Below, in pieces: positions 25,552 through 35,045 of a stretch of 64,000 nt of DNA. Position 1 is the first letter of the stretch, and each line of letters starts with the position of its first letter. The notes under the pieces are model-generated. The model searched no databases. It saw only the letters and a list, made by a program, of their open reading frames with translations, and was not told where the DNA came from. The translations under genes were made by a program, and so were the position numbers. Source of the stretch: Lachnospiraceae bacterium (lineage in GTDB: Bacteria > Bacillota > Clostridia > Lachnospirales > Lachnospiraceae); NCBI GenBank assembly GCA_017544285.1, contig JAFYEL010000084.1, forward strand, positions 1 to 64,000. Direction: 5' to 3'.

Positions 25552-28500
25552 ATGCGTCACGATCCTGAAAAAAATACGCAACCCAAGGTAAGGTTATTAA
25601 AGGTTCTGCTGAACTTTATACTTTCGGCGGCCATGGTATTGGGCACCATCCCCTGTGAGCCCTTTCTGATGACTGCAAACGCAGAGACGGAAAAGACCAT
25701 TTCAGGCCTTGGAACAGCCGGTATCCTGTCTCGTCACATGGAGTCCCTAGGCTCTGAAGACGATTGGAACGGGAGTTATGTGTATTTCGGAAAATATAAT
25801 AATCAGCCCGTGAGGTACAGGGTTCTGAGTGCGCTAGATAAAGAACTGCTTCTGGACTGTGATACAGTGTTGTTTACCGATACTTTTAGCGATACTGTCT
25901 CAGAGAATAATTGGGAGAACAGTACTCTCAGAGCAAAGCTGAACGGTGAAGGCTTTTACGATGCTCCCGGGGTATTCACGGATGCTGAGAAAGCAGTCAT
26001 CAAGGACTATTATCCCGCCGATGGGGACGAAGGCATTATTCCCTCAGACTATAATACAGTTACAGTACCGGTGGGCGACCGGATCTTTCTTCTGGATGTG
26101 AAACAGGCAACCTGTCAAAAATATGGGTATCTCAAAGCAGAGGGGAACGCGTATTCTCGTAGTAAAATGGATATTTACGGAAATGAATCAACGTGGTGGC
26201 TCAGGTCCGGAAGCAAACTAAAACAGAGCATTAATGAAGAAGAAGTAGCCTGTGCAGGTGCTGTGAGAAAAGAGGGTGATATGTTTGCAGCAGCTGTGAC
26301 CGAAGATCACGGCGTAAGTCCCGCTTTTAACTTAAAAAAGCAGGCTGTCATTTTCTCATCCCTGATCGGAGGAGACGACGGACGGCCGGGATCGGAGTAC
26401 AAGCTCACGGTAAAGGACGACGGACTGTCCGTTTCGCCTGCTGTTATTGAAAAGGATAATGATAATAAGTTCACCGTAGCCTATTCGATAACGGATGAAA
26501 GCGAAAGCGCTGACCCTACACAGATATCGGTGCTTGTGACAAAAAATTACACCTGGAATAATGACTGGGGTTGGGATAGTAATAAATCTTATCTTCAGTA
26601 TACAAAACTGGACATTGAGGAATTCGGACAGTCAGGTACGGGTACCTTTACCCTGGATCCCTCGATAGAAGGAACCTGGGGAAAGGACTACCATGTTTAC
26701 ATTCTTGCGGAGGATGTAAACGACACATATGAGACCGATTACGCCAGCGCGCCGGTGGAGGTCAAGGTCAATATGGTTGAGGCCTTGGCAAAGGATGTGG
26801 AGTGTACCTATGACGGAAAACCCCATGGTATCCATGTTGAACTCAACGGTATTGTGGACGGAGTGACCGTCAAGTACGGACTGTCCGCAAACAGCTGTAC
26901 CTACGATGAAAGTCCCACCATCACAAGCGCTTCCGAAAGTCCGAAGAAGATATATTATAAGGCTTCAAGGGATGGATATCTTACCGCATCAGGCTCGGCA
27001 ACCGTGAAGATAGACAAGGCAAAGCTTGTTGTCAGTGGATTGAACACTAGTATCAAATATGGTGATCCTCCGACGAGCAATGGTGTGAAATACGGTGGAA
27101 AATATAGCTTTGTTAACGGTGAAGACGAGTCGGTCCTTGGGGGAAAACTTGAGTATGATTACACATACACGAGATATGATGCTCCCGGAAGTTACCGGAT
27201 CACACCAAAGGGACTGACATCGTATAATTATGACATCCAATATACTCGAGGCATGCTGTATGTTGAAATGGGCGATCCTAAGACTGTCTCCGGGAATGCA
27301 ATATACGGGCATTCGGGGACGGTGGAGCTTAAGGATCTTCTTATGCCCCGTTGCGTCCTGAATGCAGGGTCATTGGCGGGAGTTTATGACCCGGATGAAG
27401 TATTGGACGGACAACCTTCCTTAAGCGAAAACGTCTTAAGCTATAAATTCAAGAACGATCCCCAAAATGTGGGGAAGAAAGCCCGGGTAGTCATTTATGT
27501 AAAACACTCGGATGGCGGTGGTAGGGTATATAGTATCAATGTCGATCTTGAGGTCACAGCCTGCGGCCATTCCGAAAAAACGCTTGTAGAGGGTACATCC
27601 AGGGCGGCTACCTGCAAGCAGGAGGGCTATGAAGGCGATTATAAATGCTCCGACTGCGGCGTTGTTTTTGAGGGGCAGAATATCCCCATCGATAAGGACA
27701 ACCATGACTTTGATATGGAGAACGGAGTTGTTACAAAGGAACCTACGGCGCTGACAAAGGGTGAGCATACCTACACCTGCAGACGCTGCGGCGCTCAAAA
27801 GGTGATAGCGGATATTCCCTGCTCTGAAGAAGGGGGAGTTGATCCGTCAAACACTGAGGTTGACCCCAGGGAGGCAGACCTTCGGGAAGAGCTTGAGGGC
27901 CTTGGCAGTGATGTGCCCCTCAAGGTAGATCAAAAGAAGGATGAAGACGGAAACGTGGTTGAGGAGACCGTCACCATAGGTGGCCGGGAGGTCTCAAAGG
28001 TCGTAACGGATCCCGAAAGCGGCAAGGAAACCGTGGTATCCAAGGTGTGGATCAGCGGCCTTGAAGATTCCTATACCTACACGGGAGCTGCCATCAGACC
28101 TTCCTTCAATGTATATGACGGCCTGAGAAAGCTTACCGAAAAGACGGATTATACCGTAAGCTGGAAGAAGAACAAGGATGCAGGCACGGGCACAGCTACC
28201 GTGAAGTTCAAGGGAAATTATAAGGATTCGAAGAGCGAGACGGTATCCTTTAAGATCGACCCTGCGGTGCTGGGTAAGGATATCATAGCCCATGAGATCG
28301 GAGTGGCCGCAAAGAGCAAGGGCTCCGTTAAGGTTTCACCTGTATTGACCTGGGCCGGGACCGGAAAGAGTGTGAGCAGCAAGTATTTTGAGATCACGCC
28401 TTCTACCGTGACAGGCGAGGGAACCACAGAGGCCATCATCAATGTAAAGAACGGTCAGAAAAACTTTACCGGAACAGCCACGGTTCTTGTAAAGGCCGTA

Positions 28501-29589
28501 GGCGATAAGAATAAGCTGCTCTCGAGTGCAAAGGTCAAGTTCGATCCTAAGTCCTATTCCTACAGCGGAATGCCCATCGAGCCGAAATACTCCCTTTCCA
28601 TAGGGGCCAAAACTCTTACTGAGGGCACGGATTACAGGCGGGTCGGCATCACCGGAAATACAAACCCGGGAACGGCAACTGTCATCTTTGAGGCAGTGAG
28701 CGGAAATGCCGCCGGCTATGTGGGAAGCAAAACCGCCACCTTCAAGATAAGCGGAAAGAAAGAACTCAAAGAGGGAGCATCCTTTACCTTTATCTGCCCT
28801 GACAGCGTACCCTATGCAAAGGGCGGTGCAAAGGCTTTGGTTACGGTTTCGGATAATGATATCCACACGATCCTCAGGGAAGGAAAGGACTACACCCTTT
28901 CATACTCAAAGAACAAGTCCGTGACAGGCGGTTCGAAGACTGCCGAGGTAAAAGTAAAGGGCAAGGGAGATTATAAGGGCACCGTAACGCTTAGATATGC
29001 CATAGACCGTCAGAGCCTGAGTGCAAACGGGATCGTCATCTCGGCAGAGGATCAGTTTGCCACAAAGGATAAGCTCAAGGCTCCGAAGATCACCATCACA
29101 GACGTGGACGGAAAGAAGCTCGCGGCGAATAAGGATTACACCGTAGGCACTCCCGACACCTCCGATCCGGCAAATACTGACACAAAGGGTATCGTATCTG
29201 TGACAGTAACCGGAAAGGGTGCGTATGAGGCCGAAACACTCACTGTGACCTACCGTTACGAAGACAAGACCTTGAATATAGGCAAGGCTAAGATCGCAAA
29301 GAAGATCGATGACCAGCCCTTCACCGGTAATGCGGTAAAACTTTCAAAGTCGGACCTCACGGGAGTGCTCAGCGCCAACGGAAGAACCCTTGTACCGGGA
29401 AGTGATTTCACAGTCACGGGCTATACAAACAATATCAAGAAGGGTACCGCAAAGGTAACCGTAAAGGGTATCGGTGAGTTTGCAGGCACCAAGACTCTCT
29501 CCTTCAAGATCGTGCAGAGAAGTGTGGACTACAGCGGTGCAATAAAAGGAGGGGCTAAGACCGCCGCTTCCCTCCCGGGAGGATTTTGA
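25552..29589 (+). CDS. Large secreted protein: signal peptide, DUF6273 domain, Ig/MBG-like regions, five C-terminal repeats
   Basis: A 1345-residue exported protein. Residues 1-44 form a long signal peptide (basic start, hydrophobic LLNFILSAAMVLG, cleavage likely after TANA). Residues about 70-265 fit DUF6273 (WNGSYVYFGKY, NNWENSTLRAKLN, WWLRSGS, GVSPAFNL). Residues about 280-660 hold Ig/MBG-like modules. Residues about 669-760 contain a zinc-ribbon-like pair of Cys motifs (CGH, CSDCG, CRRCG). Residues 831-1330 carry five diverged repeats of the DYTVS...GTATVK...G type. No LPxTG, SLH or other anchor is visible at the C-terminus, so it is either released or held by its repeats. It ends with TGATG, coupling it to the epimerase gene. 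The first half is visibly more AT-rich than the second. Confidence 0.82.
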   Translation: MRHDPEKNTQPKVRLLKVLLNFILSAAMVLGTIPCEPFLMTANAETEKTISGLGTAGILSRHMESLGSEDDWNGSYVYFGKYNNQPVRYRVLSALDKELLLDCDTVLFTDTFSDTVSENNWENSTLRAKLNGEGFYDAPGVFTDAEKAVIKDYYPADGDEGIIPSDYNTVTVPVGDRIFLLDVKQATCQKYGYLKAEGNAYSRSKMDIYGNESTWWLRSGSKLKQSINEEEVACAGAVRKEGDMFAAAVTEDHGVSPAFNLKKQAVIFSSLIGGDDGRPGSEYKLTVKDDGLSVSPAVIEKDNDNKFTVAYSITDESESADPTQISVLVTKNYTWNNDWGWDSNKSYLQYTKLDIEEFGQSGTGTFTLDPSIEGTWGKDYHVYILAEDVNDTYETDYASAPVEVKVNMVEALAKDVECTYDGKPHGIHVELNGIVDGVTVKYGLSANSCTYDESPTITSASESPKKIYYKASRDGYLTASGSATVKIDKAKLVVSGLNTSIKYGDPPTSNGVKYGGKYSFVNGEDESVLGGKLEYDYTYTRYDAPGSYRITPKGLTSYNYDIQYTRGMLYVEMGDPKTVSGNAIYGHSGTVELKDLLMPRCVLNAGSLAGVYDPDEVLDGQPSLSENVLSYKFKNDPQNVGKKARVVIYVKHSDGGGRVYSINVDLEVTACGHSEKTLVEGTSRAATCKQEGYEGDYKCSDCGVVFEGQNIPIDKDNHDFDMENGVVTKEPTALTKGEHTYTCRRCGAQKVIADIPCSEEGGVDPSNTEVDPREADLREELEGLGSDVPLKVDQKKDEDGNVVEETVTIGGREVSKVVTDPESGKETVVSKVWISGLEDSYTYTGAAIRPSFNVYDGLRKLTEKTDYTVSWKKNKDAGTGTATVKFKGNYKDSKSETVSFKIDPAVLGKDIIAHEIGVAAKSKGSVKVSPVLTWAGTGKSVSSKYFEITPSTVTGEGTTEAIINVKNGQKNFTGTATVLVKAVGDKNKLLSSAKVKFDPKSYSYSGMPIEPKYSLSIGAKTLTEGTDYRRVGITGNTNPGTATVIFEAVSGNAAGYVGSKTATFKISGKKELKEGASFTFICPDSVPYAKGGAKALVTVSDNDIHTILREGKDYTLSYSKNKSVTGGSKTAEVKVKGKGDYKGTVTLRYAIDRQSLSANGIVISAEDQFATKDKLKAPKITITDVDGKKLAANKDYTVGTPDTSDPANTDTKGIVSVTVTGKGAYEAETLTVTYRYEDKTLNIGKAKIAKKIDDQPFTGNAVKLSKSDLTGVLSANGRTLVPGSDFTVTGYTNNIKKGTAKVTVKGIGEFAGTKTLSFKIVQRSVDYSGAIKGGAKTAASLPGGF
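28045..29520 (+). repeat. Five diverged Ig-like protein repeats within the secreted protein
   Basis: Coding-level repeats of 80-160 residues, each built on a DYTV-type strand (DYTVSWKKN, DYRRVGITG, DYTLSYSKN, DYTVGTPDT, DFTVTGYTN) followed by a TATVK-like strand, a GxY turn and a final FKI/YAI strand. They are diverged at the DNA level, so recent slippage is not apparent. Such modules are common in clostridial surface and secreted proteins and usually act as spacers or ligand-binding stalks. Confidence 0.75.
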
Positions 29590-30623
29590 TGTCTTCTTTG
29601 GAAAAGGATAAGAGATCGATACTGGTCACCGGCGGCTGCGGAATGATAGGCTCCAATCTTGTCAGGAGACTTGTCAGGGACGGATGGGATGTTTCCGTAG
29701 TTGATGATCTGTGGCGTGGAAGGGTCGAGTATCTGTATGATGATGACGGAAAACCCCTTATCGATCTTGAGACTAAGTTTTATAAGCTTGACCTGTGTGA
29801 CCCTGCAGCCTGCGAGAAGGTGATCGGAAAAACGGACTACATCGTTCACCTTGCCGCAAGGGTGGCGGGGATAGAGTATGTATTCGAAAATCAGGGTGAG
29901 ATCTTCAGGATCAATAATCTTATAAACTCAAATGTTTTCCATGCGGCAAGAAAAGCCGGCAGGGATAAGATAAAAGGACTGATATATGTGGGGACGGCCT
30001 GCAGCTTTCCGTGGACCAGGCAGAATACCCTGGATCCAAAGCCCCTGAGAGAGGATGAACTTTTCCCCGCATACCCCGAGTCCGCGTACGGATGGAGCAA
30101 GCTTATGGGGCAGCTGGAGGCGGATTACCTGGAAAAGGAGACGGGGATCCCCTGCTGCACACTGATACTTCACAATGCATACGGAACCCCCACCGATTAC
30201 GGTGACAGAAGTCAGGTAATACCGGCCCTGATACGCAAAGCCGTTAATTTTCCCAAAGAAGAATTTGTGGTAATGGGAAACGGAGAACAGGAAAGAGCGT
30301 TTATCCATGTGGACGACATAACGGAGGCTTTTGTGCTGGCGCTGGAAAAAGGATGGGGACAGGGATGTATTCAGATCGGTCCTTCCCACTGTACCGGCAT
30401 AAGGGAGGTTGCCGGGATCGTAGTCGATATTTCCGGCAAGAGTATAGAGCCCCGTTTTGACTTATCAAAGCCCGAGGGCAATAAGGCAAGGTGCGCGGAC
30501 TATTCAAAAGCCGAGAGGATACTGGGCTGGGAACCGAAGGTCGGACTGGAAGAGGGGCTCGCCCGGTGTTATGAATGGATCGAAAGAAGCATTAGGAATG
30601 ATGGAGTAAAGCGCGATGCTTAA
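29589..30623 (+). CDS. NAD-dependent epimerase (GDP-mannose 3,5-epimerase/fucose-synthase-like)
   Basis: About 344 residues. The SDR Rossmann motif TGGCGMIGSN is followed by VDDLWRGR, HLAARVAGIEY, VGTACSFPWTRQ and the catalytic YGWSK. HNAYGTPTDYGDRSQVIPALIRKA and GNGEQERAFIHVDDIT resemble GDP-mannose 3,5-epimerases and GDP-fucose synthases more than UDP-sugar epimerases. If this is right, its product could supply the fucosyltransferase at 60288; that link is inference. The ATG at 29589 is preceded by GGAGG at a 6-base spacing and overlaps the upstream stop by one base (TGATG), so it is coupled to the secreted protein gene. Confidence 0.82.
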   Translation: MSSLEKDKRSILVTGGCGMIGSNLVRRLVRDGWDVSVVDDLWRGRVEYLYDDDGKPLIDLETKFYKLDLCDPAACEKVIGKTDYIVHLAARVAGIEYVFENQGEIFRINNLINSNVFHAARKAGRDKIKGLIYVGTACSFPWTRQNTLDPKPLREDELFPAYPESAYGWSKLMGQLEADYLEKETGIPCCTLILHNAYGTPTDYGDRSQVIPALIRKAVNFPKEEFVVMGNGEQERAFIHVDDITEAFVLALEKGWGQGCIQIGPSHCTGIREVAGIVVDISGKSIEPRFDLSKPEGNKARCADYSKAERILGWEPKVGLEEGLARCYEWIERSIRNDGVKRDA

Positions 30624-31893
30624 ATCCGGTAAAAGAAAGCGCCTGTTGCTTATATCAACAAGGATCTTCTGGCCCGCGGACGTCGGTCATAAGATCCTTT
30701 TGTATAATTACTGCAAGGGTCTGTACGATCAATATAATTATGATATCTATGTCTATTCTTTTTTGGAACAGGGTCAGAGCTATTTTGAAGAAGACAGGCC
30801 GTATTTCATAAAAAGGGTGTTCCTTGCAAAGCATCCGGATCATCTGCAGAAGGCCGGAAATATAGTCAGGCATTCTCTTGCGGGAAGAAACCGATGGTCA
30901 TTCCAAAGCTCATTGTACTATAGCGGATATAATCAGAGGAGGATAGAAGAACTGGTCCGCAGAATGAAACCGGATGCGGTGATGGTGGACCTTGTCCGGT
31001 TATCAAGGTATTACCCGGCCCTCAAAGATTTTGACGGCCTGAAGACCATCTTTATGGAGGATGCCCTGTCGAAGCGCTATATACGCCAGCTCAGGGCGGT
31101 CCGCAATGATTCGGGGATAGGCGGAAGATACGAAAGATTTCTGCCCGGGTGGATCAGAAGAGTCATCAATTCCCGGTTCTTAAAGAACCTCATACTTAAG
31201 GAGGAGAGCAGGCGCCTTTTGACGGAGGAGCCGGAGGCGGCCCGGAACTTTGACGCCCTGATATATGTCAATAAGTTCGAGGCCGCGGATATGAACAAAC
31301 GATCCGGGAAAAACAACGCCTACACCGTCACCATGGGGGCCGACTGCGACTACTTCGGAGAAGATATACAGGCGGAAAAGGTTCCCGGCACCCTTTCTTT
31401 TGTGGGAAATATGACAGTGGCTGCAAACGCCGACTCGGTGAGGATGATCATGGACAATATCATGCCCCTTATCCCAAGCAGGCCGGTGATCCACTTTATA
31501 GGCGAGGTTCCCGATTCACTGAGGGAAGAGTACAGGGACGATCCGAGGTGCGTTTTTGAGGGTGTGGTGGATGACATCAGGAAGTATGTGAAGTCGACCA
31601 TGGTGGTACTGTGCCCCGTCGCATACGGGACCGGTGTGAAAACGAAGACCATCGAGGGTATGGCAATGTCAATGCCTGTTGTGACCAATTATCTGGGTAT
31701 CGACGGCCTGTCGGCAGAGGTCGGAAAGGACCTGCTTATGAGTGATGACTTTAAGGAAATGGCCGATATGGTGGAAATGCTTTTGCACGATGAAGGCAGG
31801 AGGCTTGAACTGGGGCGAAACGGCCATGAGTACGCGAAAAGGATGCACCGCTGGGAGGATATATACAAGGTCTTCGGTGAAATAGGATTTTGA
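30616..31893 (+). CDS. Glycosyltransferase family 4-type (GT-B)
   Basis: A 425-residue GT-B glycosyltransferase. The N-terminal half has LLISTRIFWPADVGHKILLYNY (donor/acceptor domain start; the run continues into YCKGLYDQ). The C-terminal half has the GT1/GT4 signature elements TLSFVGNMTVAANADSV, CVFEGVVDDIRKYV, LCPVAYGTGVKTKTIEGMA and a late MSMPVVTNYLG, with Glu in the expected E-x7-E-like region. It resembles transferases that add hexoses to lipid-linked glycans. It overlaps the epimerase gene by 8 bases and is followed by another transferase after 7 bases, in one operon. Sugar and linkage are unknown. Confidence 0.82.
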   Translation: MLKSGKRKRLLLISTRIFWPADVGHKILLYNYCKGLYDQYNYDIYVYSFLEQGQSYFEEDRPYFIKRVFLAKHPDHLQKAGNIVRHSLAGRNRWSFQSSLYYSGYNQRRIEELVRRMKPDAVMVDLVRLSRYYPALKDFDGLKTIFMEDALSKRYIRQLRAVRNDSGIGGRYERFLPGWIRRVINSRFLKNLILKEESRRLLTEEPEAARNFDALIYVNKFEAADMNKRSGKNNAYTVTMGADCDYFGEDIQAEKVPGTLSFVGNMTVAANADSVRMIMDNIMPLIPSRPVIHFIGEVPDSLREEYRDDPRCVFEGVVDDIRKYVKSTMVVLCPVAYGTGVKTKTIEGMAMSMPVVTNYLGIDGLSAEVGKDLLMSDDFKEMADMVEMLLHDEGRRLELGRNGHEYAKRMHRWEDIYKVFGEIGF

Positions 31894-31900
31894 GAATGTG

Positions 31901-33064
31901 ATGAATATCTATATCGATTATACGACGGTAGAGGATCTTGAAAAAGATATAGGCAAGTATACCGGCGCCGGCAATTACACAAGAAATCTGGTCCCGGCTC
32001 TGATCCAAAAGGGTGCAGACGTTAAATTTCCGGTACATAAGGACTTTGTTCCCGGGAAAGCCTTTGAAAAGGAAATGATGGGGGATGAGAAAGCTTTGGT
32101 GAGGACCGAAGATATCACTTCCCTTTCATTTTCAAAGGGTGACATTTTGCTTTTGCCGGCGGTGACCGGAAGGATCCTGGCAAAGGCACAGAGTATCAGG
32201 AAGAAAAGCGACGGCGTGAAGATCTATGCCGTCATTCATGACAGACAGCACAATATTTCCCGCTTTGATCCCATGGACAGGTATTTTGAGGAGGGGATCT
32301 TCAGGTTTGGGCCTGTTTTATTTGCACGATATGTGATAAAAAAACTGGTATATAACTGTCTTTATCCCGGATGGATAAGCTGTGTGGATAAGGTTTTTAC
32401 GGTATCGAATCATACACTTCAGGCACTGGATCATAAAAACCTGAAGAGGATAACATATCTGTACCAGTCCTCATCCGTAACCCAAACCGCTCCGGTAAAG
32501 ATCCCGGGATCGGAGGATATGGGGGAGTATATCCTCTTTGTCAGCGGAGGAAGGCCGGAGAAGAATCTGGGAAGAGGCCTGCTGGCTTTCAGGGATTTCT
32601 GCGATATGAAGGATACAGCCTGCAGGCTGTGCGTAACGGGGATAGACCGGGAAAAACTGTACTATATCGCGGGGCGGCTGAAGCTTTCACGTGAGTTCGT
32701 GGACCGCCGTGTGATCTCATATGATTACGTGGACACGGGTGAGCTGGTTTGGCTTTATAAAAATTGCAGATACCTTCTTTTCCTGTCAAAGGGAGAGGGC
32801 TTCGGACTGCCGGTGCTTGAGGCGGTTCAGCTGGGAAAGACGGTTCTGTGTTCGCGGCAGTCGGCCGTGCCCGAGGTGGCCGGGAGCATCCTTTATTATG
32901 TGGATGCATTTAATGTATCTTCCATAAGGGATGGCATGCTGTATCTCAGTGATGACAAAAACCTCCTGTACAGGGAAGAGCTTGTTGAAAAAAAGAGGAA
33001 GATCATAGAAGCACAGACGGAACTGGACAAGCAGGTTCTGGCAGATGAGACTATCGGAGGATGA
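31901..33064 (+). CDS. Glycosyltransferase family 4-type (GT-B), second copy in block 4
   Basis: About 387 residues. N-terminal YTGAGNYTRNLVPAL is the acceptor-domain glycine-rich loop seen in GT4 mannosyltransferase-like enzymes. TVSNHTLQAL, EYILFVSGGRPEKNLGRGL, LFLSKGEGFGLPVLEAVQLG and SAVPEVAGSILYYVDAFN match the conserved C-terminal donor-binding domain, including the E-x7-E-type pair. The ATG at 31901 is preferred over the adjacent GTG at 31898; ribosome-site support is weak, so it may depend on coupling with the preceding gene. It overlaps the following membrane-protein gene by 20 bases. Confidence 0.83.
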   Translation: MNIYIDYTTVEDLEKDIGKYTGAGNYTRNLVPALIQKGADVKFPVHKDFVPGKAFEKEMMGDEKALVRTEDITSLSFSKGDILLLPAVTGRILAKAQSIRKKSDGVKIYAVIHDRQHNISRFDPMDRYFEEGIFRFGPVLFARYVIKKLVYNCLYPGWISCVDKVFTVSNHTLQALDHKNLKRITYLYQSSSVTQTAPVKIPGSEDMGEYILFVSGGRPEKNLGRGLLAFRDFCDMKDTACRLCVTGIDREKLYYIAGRLKLSREFVDRRVISYDYVDTGELVWLYKNCRYLLFLSKGEGFGLPVLEAVQLGKTVLCSRQSAVPEVAGSILYYVDAFNVSSIRDGMLYLSDDKNLLYREELVEKKRKIIEAQTELDKQVLADETIGG

Positions 33065-35045
33065 AGGACTTAAGGTGACCGGAAAGATATTGGACAAAGT
33101 CGTGCTTGCAGCACTCATAGCGCAGATAGCCTTTATCATGCTGATGAATATCTTTCGGGCGGATACCATCATCGATTTTGATTCCTCCAGCATCTATATG
33201 CATGAGATGGAGATGGGAAGCCAGGGAAGGATCTTCCCTGCGGAGTACAGCTACCAGGCGTCCATGGATCTGGACGGGGCAGCGGTTATTTCGGCTTTTT
33301 TGTACCGTGTAACGGGGAATATCTTTCTGTCCAGGGGTATAGCCAATAACCTGGTGGTGATCCTGTATATCTTTGCAGTCAGCTCGGTGCTGGCCGGTTT
33401 GCCCGTATCCAAAACATGGAAGAGATTCGGTGTTTTACTGTTTTTTATCCCCTACAGCGTGAACATTCTCGGGTACTGGCGGACTATGTTTACAGGCGGC
33501 GGTTTTTTTGCTTTCAGGGCATTGGTGCCAATTCTCATCATCAGTCTGATCCTTGATCTTAAACAGGGGAAGAGCTTTAAGGAATACGGGCCGAGGGCCA
33601 TCCTTATGCTCTTCATTGTATTTCTCACGGGACTCAGCAGCGGAGCCTATGTGATGCTCTGCGCGGTATTTCCTCTGATCCTGTGGGAGGCAGTGAGAGC
33701 CTTTATGAAGGGGGATCACAGGGAACTTAGGTCAAAAAGGATGTTCCTTGGTTTGGCGGCGATCCTTGCCGCCGGAGTGGGAATGGCGGTGCAGAAGGCC
33801 GTGGGCTTTTCCTCTGCATCAGACAGCAAGGTCATCCTCACCTCAGATAAATGGACAGATGCGGTATTTGCAAGCTTTGCGGGCATATTCGAACTCTTCG
33901 GAGGCCTGACGGTCCATGAGAATGTAAGGCTGTTTTCCGCCGAAGGCCTGGGCACGGCGGTGGACTTTTTTGTCACCTGGGTATTGATCCTGGCGGTGGT
34001 TTATACGGTCATCAGCTGCATCAGGAAAAAAGAAATATCCGACATGAGGGGATATATATTTTCTCTCATGCTGGTAAATGCTGGGATGTTTTCCTTCCTG
34101 GATCTTAAGTACGGAGTCACCGTATTTGAGAGCAGGTACCATCTGATCCCCATGCTCCCCGCCTTCTTCCTGCTGGCGGAGATGATGGATGACATTTCAA
34201 AAGCCGGAAGGTTAAAGGCGATGCAGAGAACCACCCTTCAGGTGCTGACTCTTGTTCTCTTTATCCTGTCCATGATCTACGGCGATGCTCAGTGGGTCTA
34301 TGCAAAGACTGCCCTTGGGTCCGGTAAGCTTAAGGAGCTTAACCGTATCATCGAAGACGAAGGTGTCACTACGGCGTTTGTGGTGGGAGAGGACAGCAAG
34401 GATCTGGGGAGGAAGCTCAGGGTCTACAGCAGGGACACCCATTACATAGTGGTAAACGACGGCGCCGAGTCGGCTTTTCGAACCACATGGGGAGGTACCA
34501 CAAGGTACCTGGATAACTCCATGCAGAAGGGAAAGACAGCTGTCATCGCCACCCCGGAAAGCTATAAGACTCTGCCGGAGTACCTTGTTTCGGATATGAA
34601 ATACCTGAGAGATTACGACGGTCTTGAGATATATACTGCGGATGAAAGCAGGTTTGACTGTGTGGGCGGTATCGTGGCCGAAAAGGATATGGTGGTGGAC
34701 TTCCCTTATTCTCCGGGCTACTCTTTTGAAAACTCTGCCCTGTCAGGGGACGGTACGCTGATCATGAAAGATGGGGGAAGCCTAAACAGCGAATACCCCG
34801 CTGCCGCGGGAACCTGGGATTACACCCTGTATTACGCCATGCCGGAAACGGCCGGGGATGCCCTGGTGGAAGTTCGGGTCGGCGATAAGGAACCGGCGGT
34901 AACAAAGCTTGACCCTGCATCGGACAGTGCCGCGATCGAAGGCGTGGCCATGACCGAAGGAGAAAAGGTCAGCTTTACGGTAAGGGGATCCGAGGGCACC
35001 GAGATAAAAAGGATCGAGATCAGACGAAAAGGAGAAGCTCCGTGA
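33045..35045 (+). CDS. Large polytopic membrane protein with soluble C-terminus, possibly GT-C-like
   Basis: A 666-residue protein with about 10-11 hydrophobic segments across residues 15-420 and an extracytoplasmic-looking C-terminal half of about 240 residues. I do not recognise a named family with confidence. The membrane topology, an acidic pair early in the first external loop (IDFDSSS), and its place among transferases suggest a GT-C glycosyltransferase or polymer-handling protein, as inference. The ATG at 33045 lacks a good ribosome site; an in-frame GTG at 33075 lies 15 bases after GGAGG and is an alternative start. It overlaps the GTG of the next gene by 4 bases. Confidence 0.65.
   Translation: MRLSEDEGLKVTGKILDKVVLAALIAQIAFIMLMNIFRADTIIDFDSSSIYMHEMEMGSQGRIFPAEYSYQASMDLDGAAVISAFLYRVTGNIFLSRGIANNLVVILYIFAVSSVLAGLPVSKTWKRFGVLLFFIPYSVNILGYWRTMFTGGGFFAFRALVPILIISLILDLKQGKSFKEYGPRAILMLFIVFLTGLSSGAYVMLCAVFPLILWEAVRAFMKGDHRELRSKRMFLGLAAILAAGVGMAVQKAVGFSSASDSKVILTSDKWTDAVFASFAGIFELFGGLTVHENVRLFSAEGLGTAVDFFVTWVLILAVVYTVISCIRKKEISDMRGYIFSLMLVNAGMFSFLDLKYGVTVFESRYHLIPMLPAFFLLAEMMDDISKAGRLKAMQRTTLQVLTLVLFILSMIYGDAQWVYAKTALGSGKLKELNRIIEDEGVTTAFVVGEDSKDLGRKLRVYSRDTHYIVVNDGAESAFRTTWGGTTRYLDNSMQKGKTAVIATPESYKTLPEYLVSDMKYLRDYDGLEIYTADESRFDCVGGIVAEKDMVVDFPYSPGYSFENSALSGDGTLIMKDGGSLNSEYPAAAGTWDYTLYYAMPETAGDALVEVRVGDKEPAVTKLDPASDSAAIEGVAMTEGEKVSFTVRGSEGTEIKRIEIRRKGEAP

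Noticed and set aside
28045..29520. Recent DNA-level tandem duplication in the repeat protein
   Set aside because: The repeats are recognisable only at protein level and are too diverged for recent slippage.
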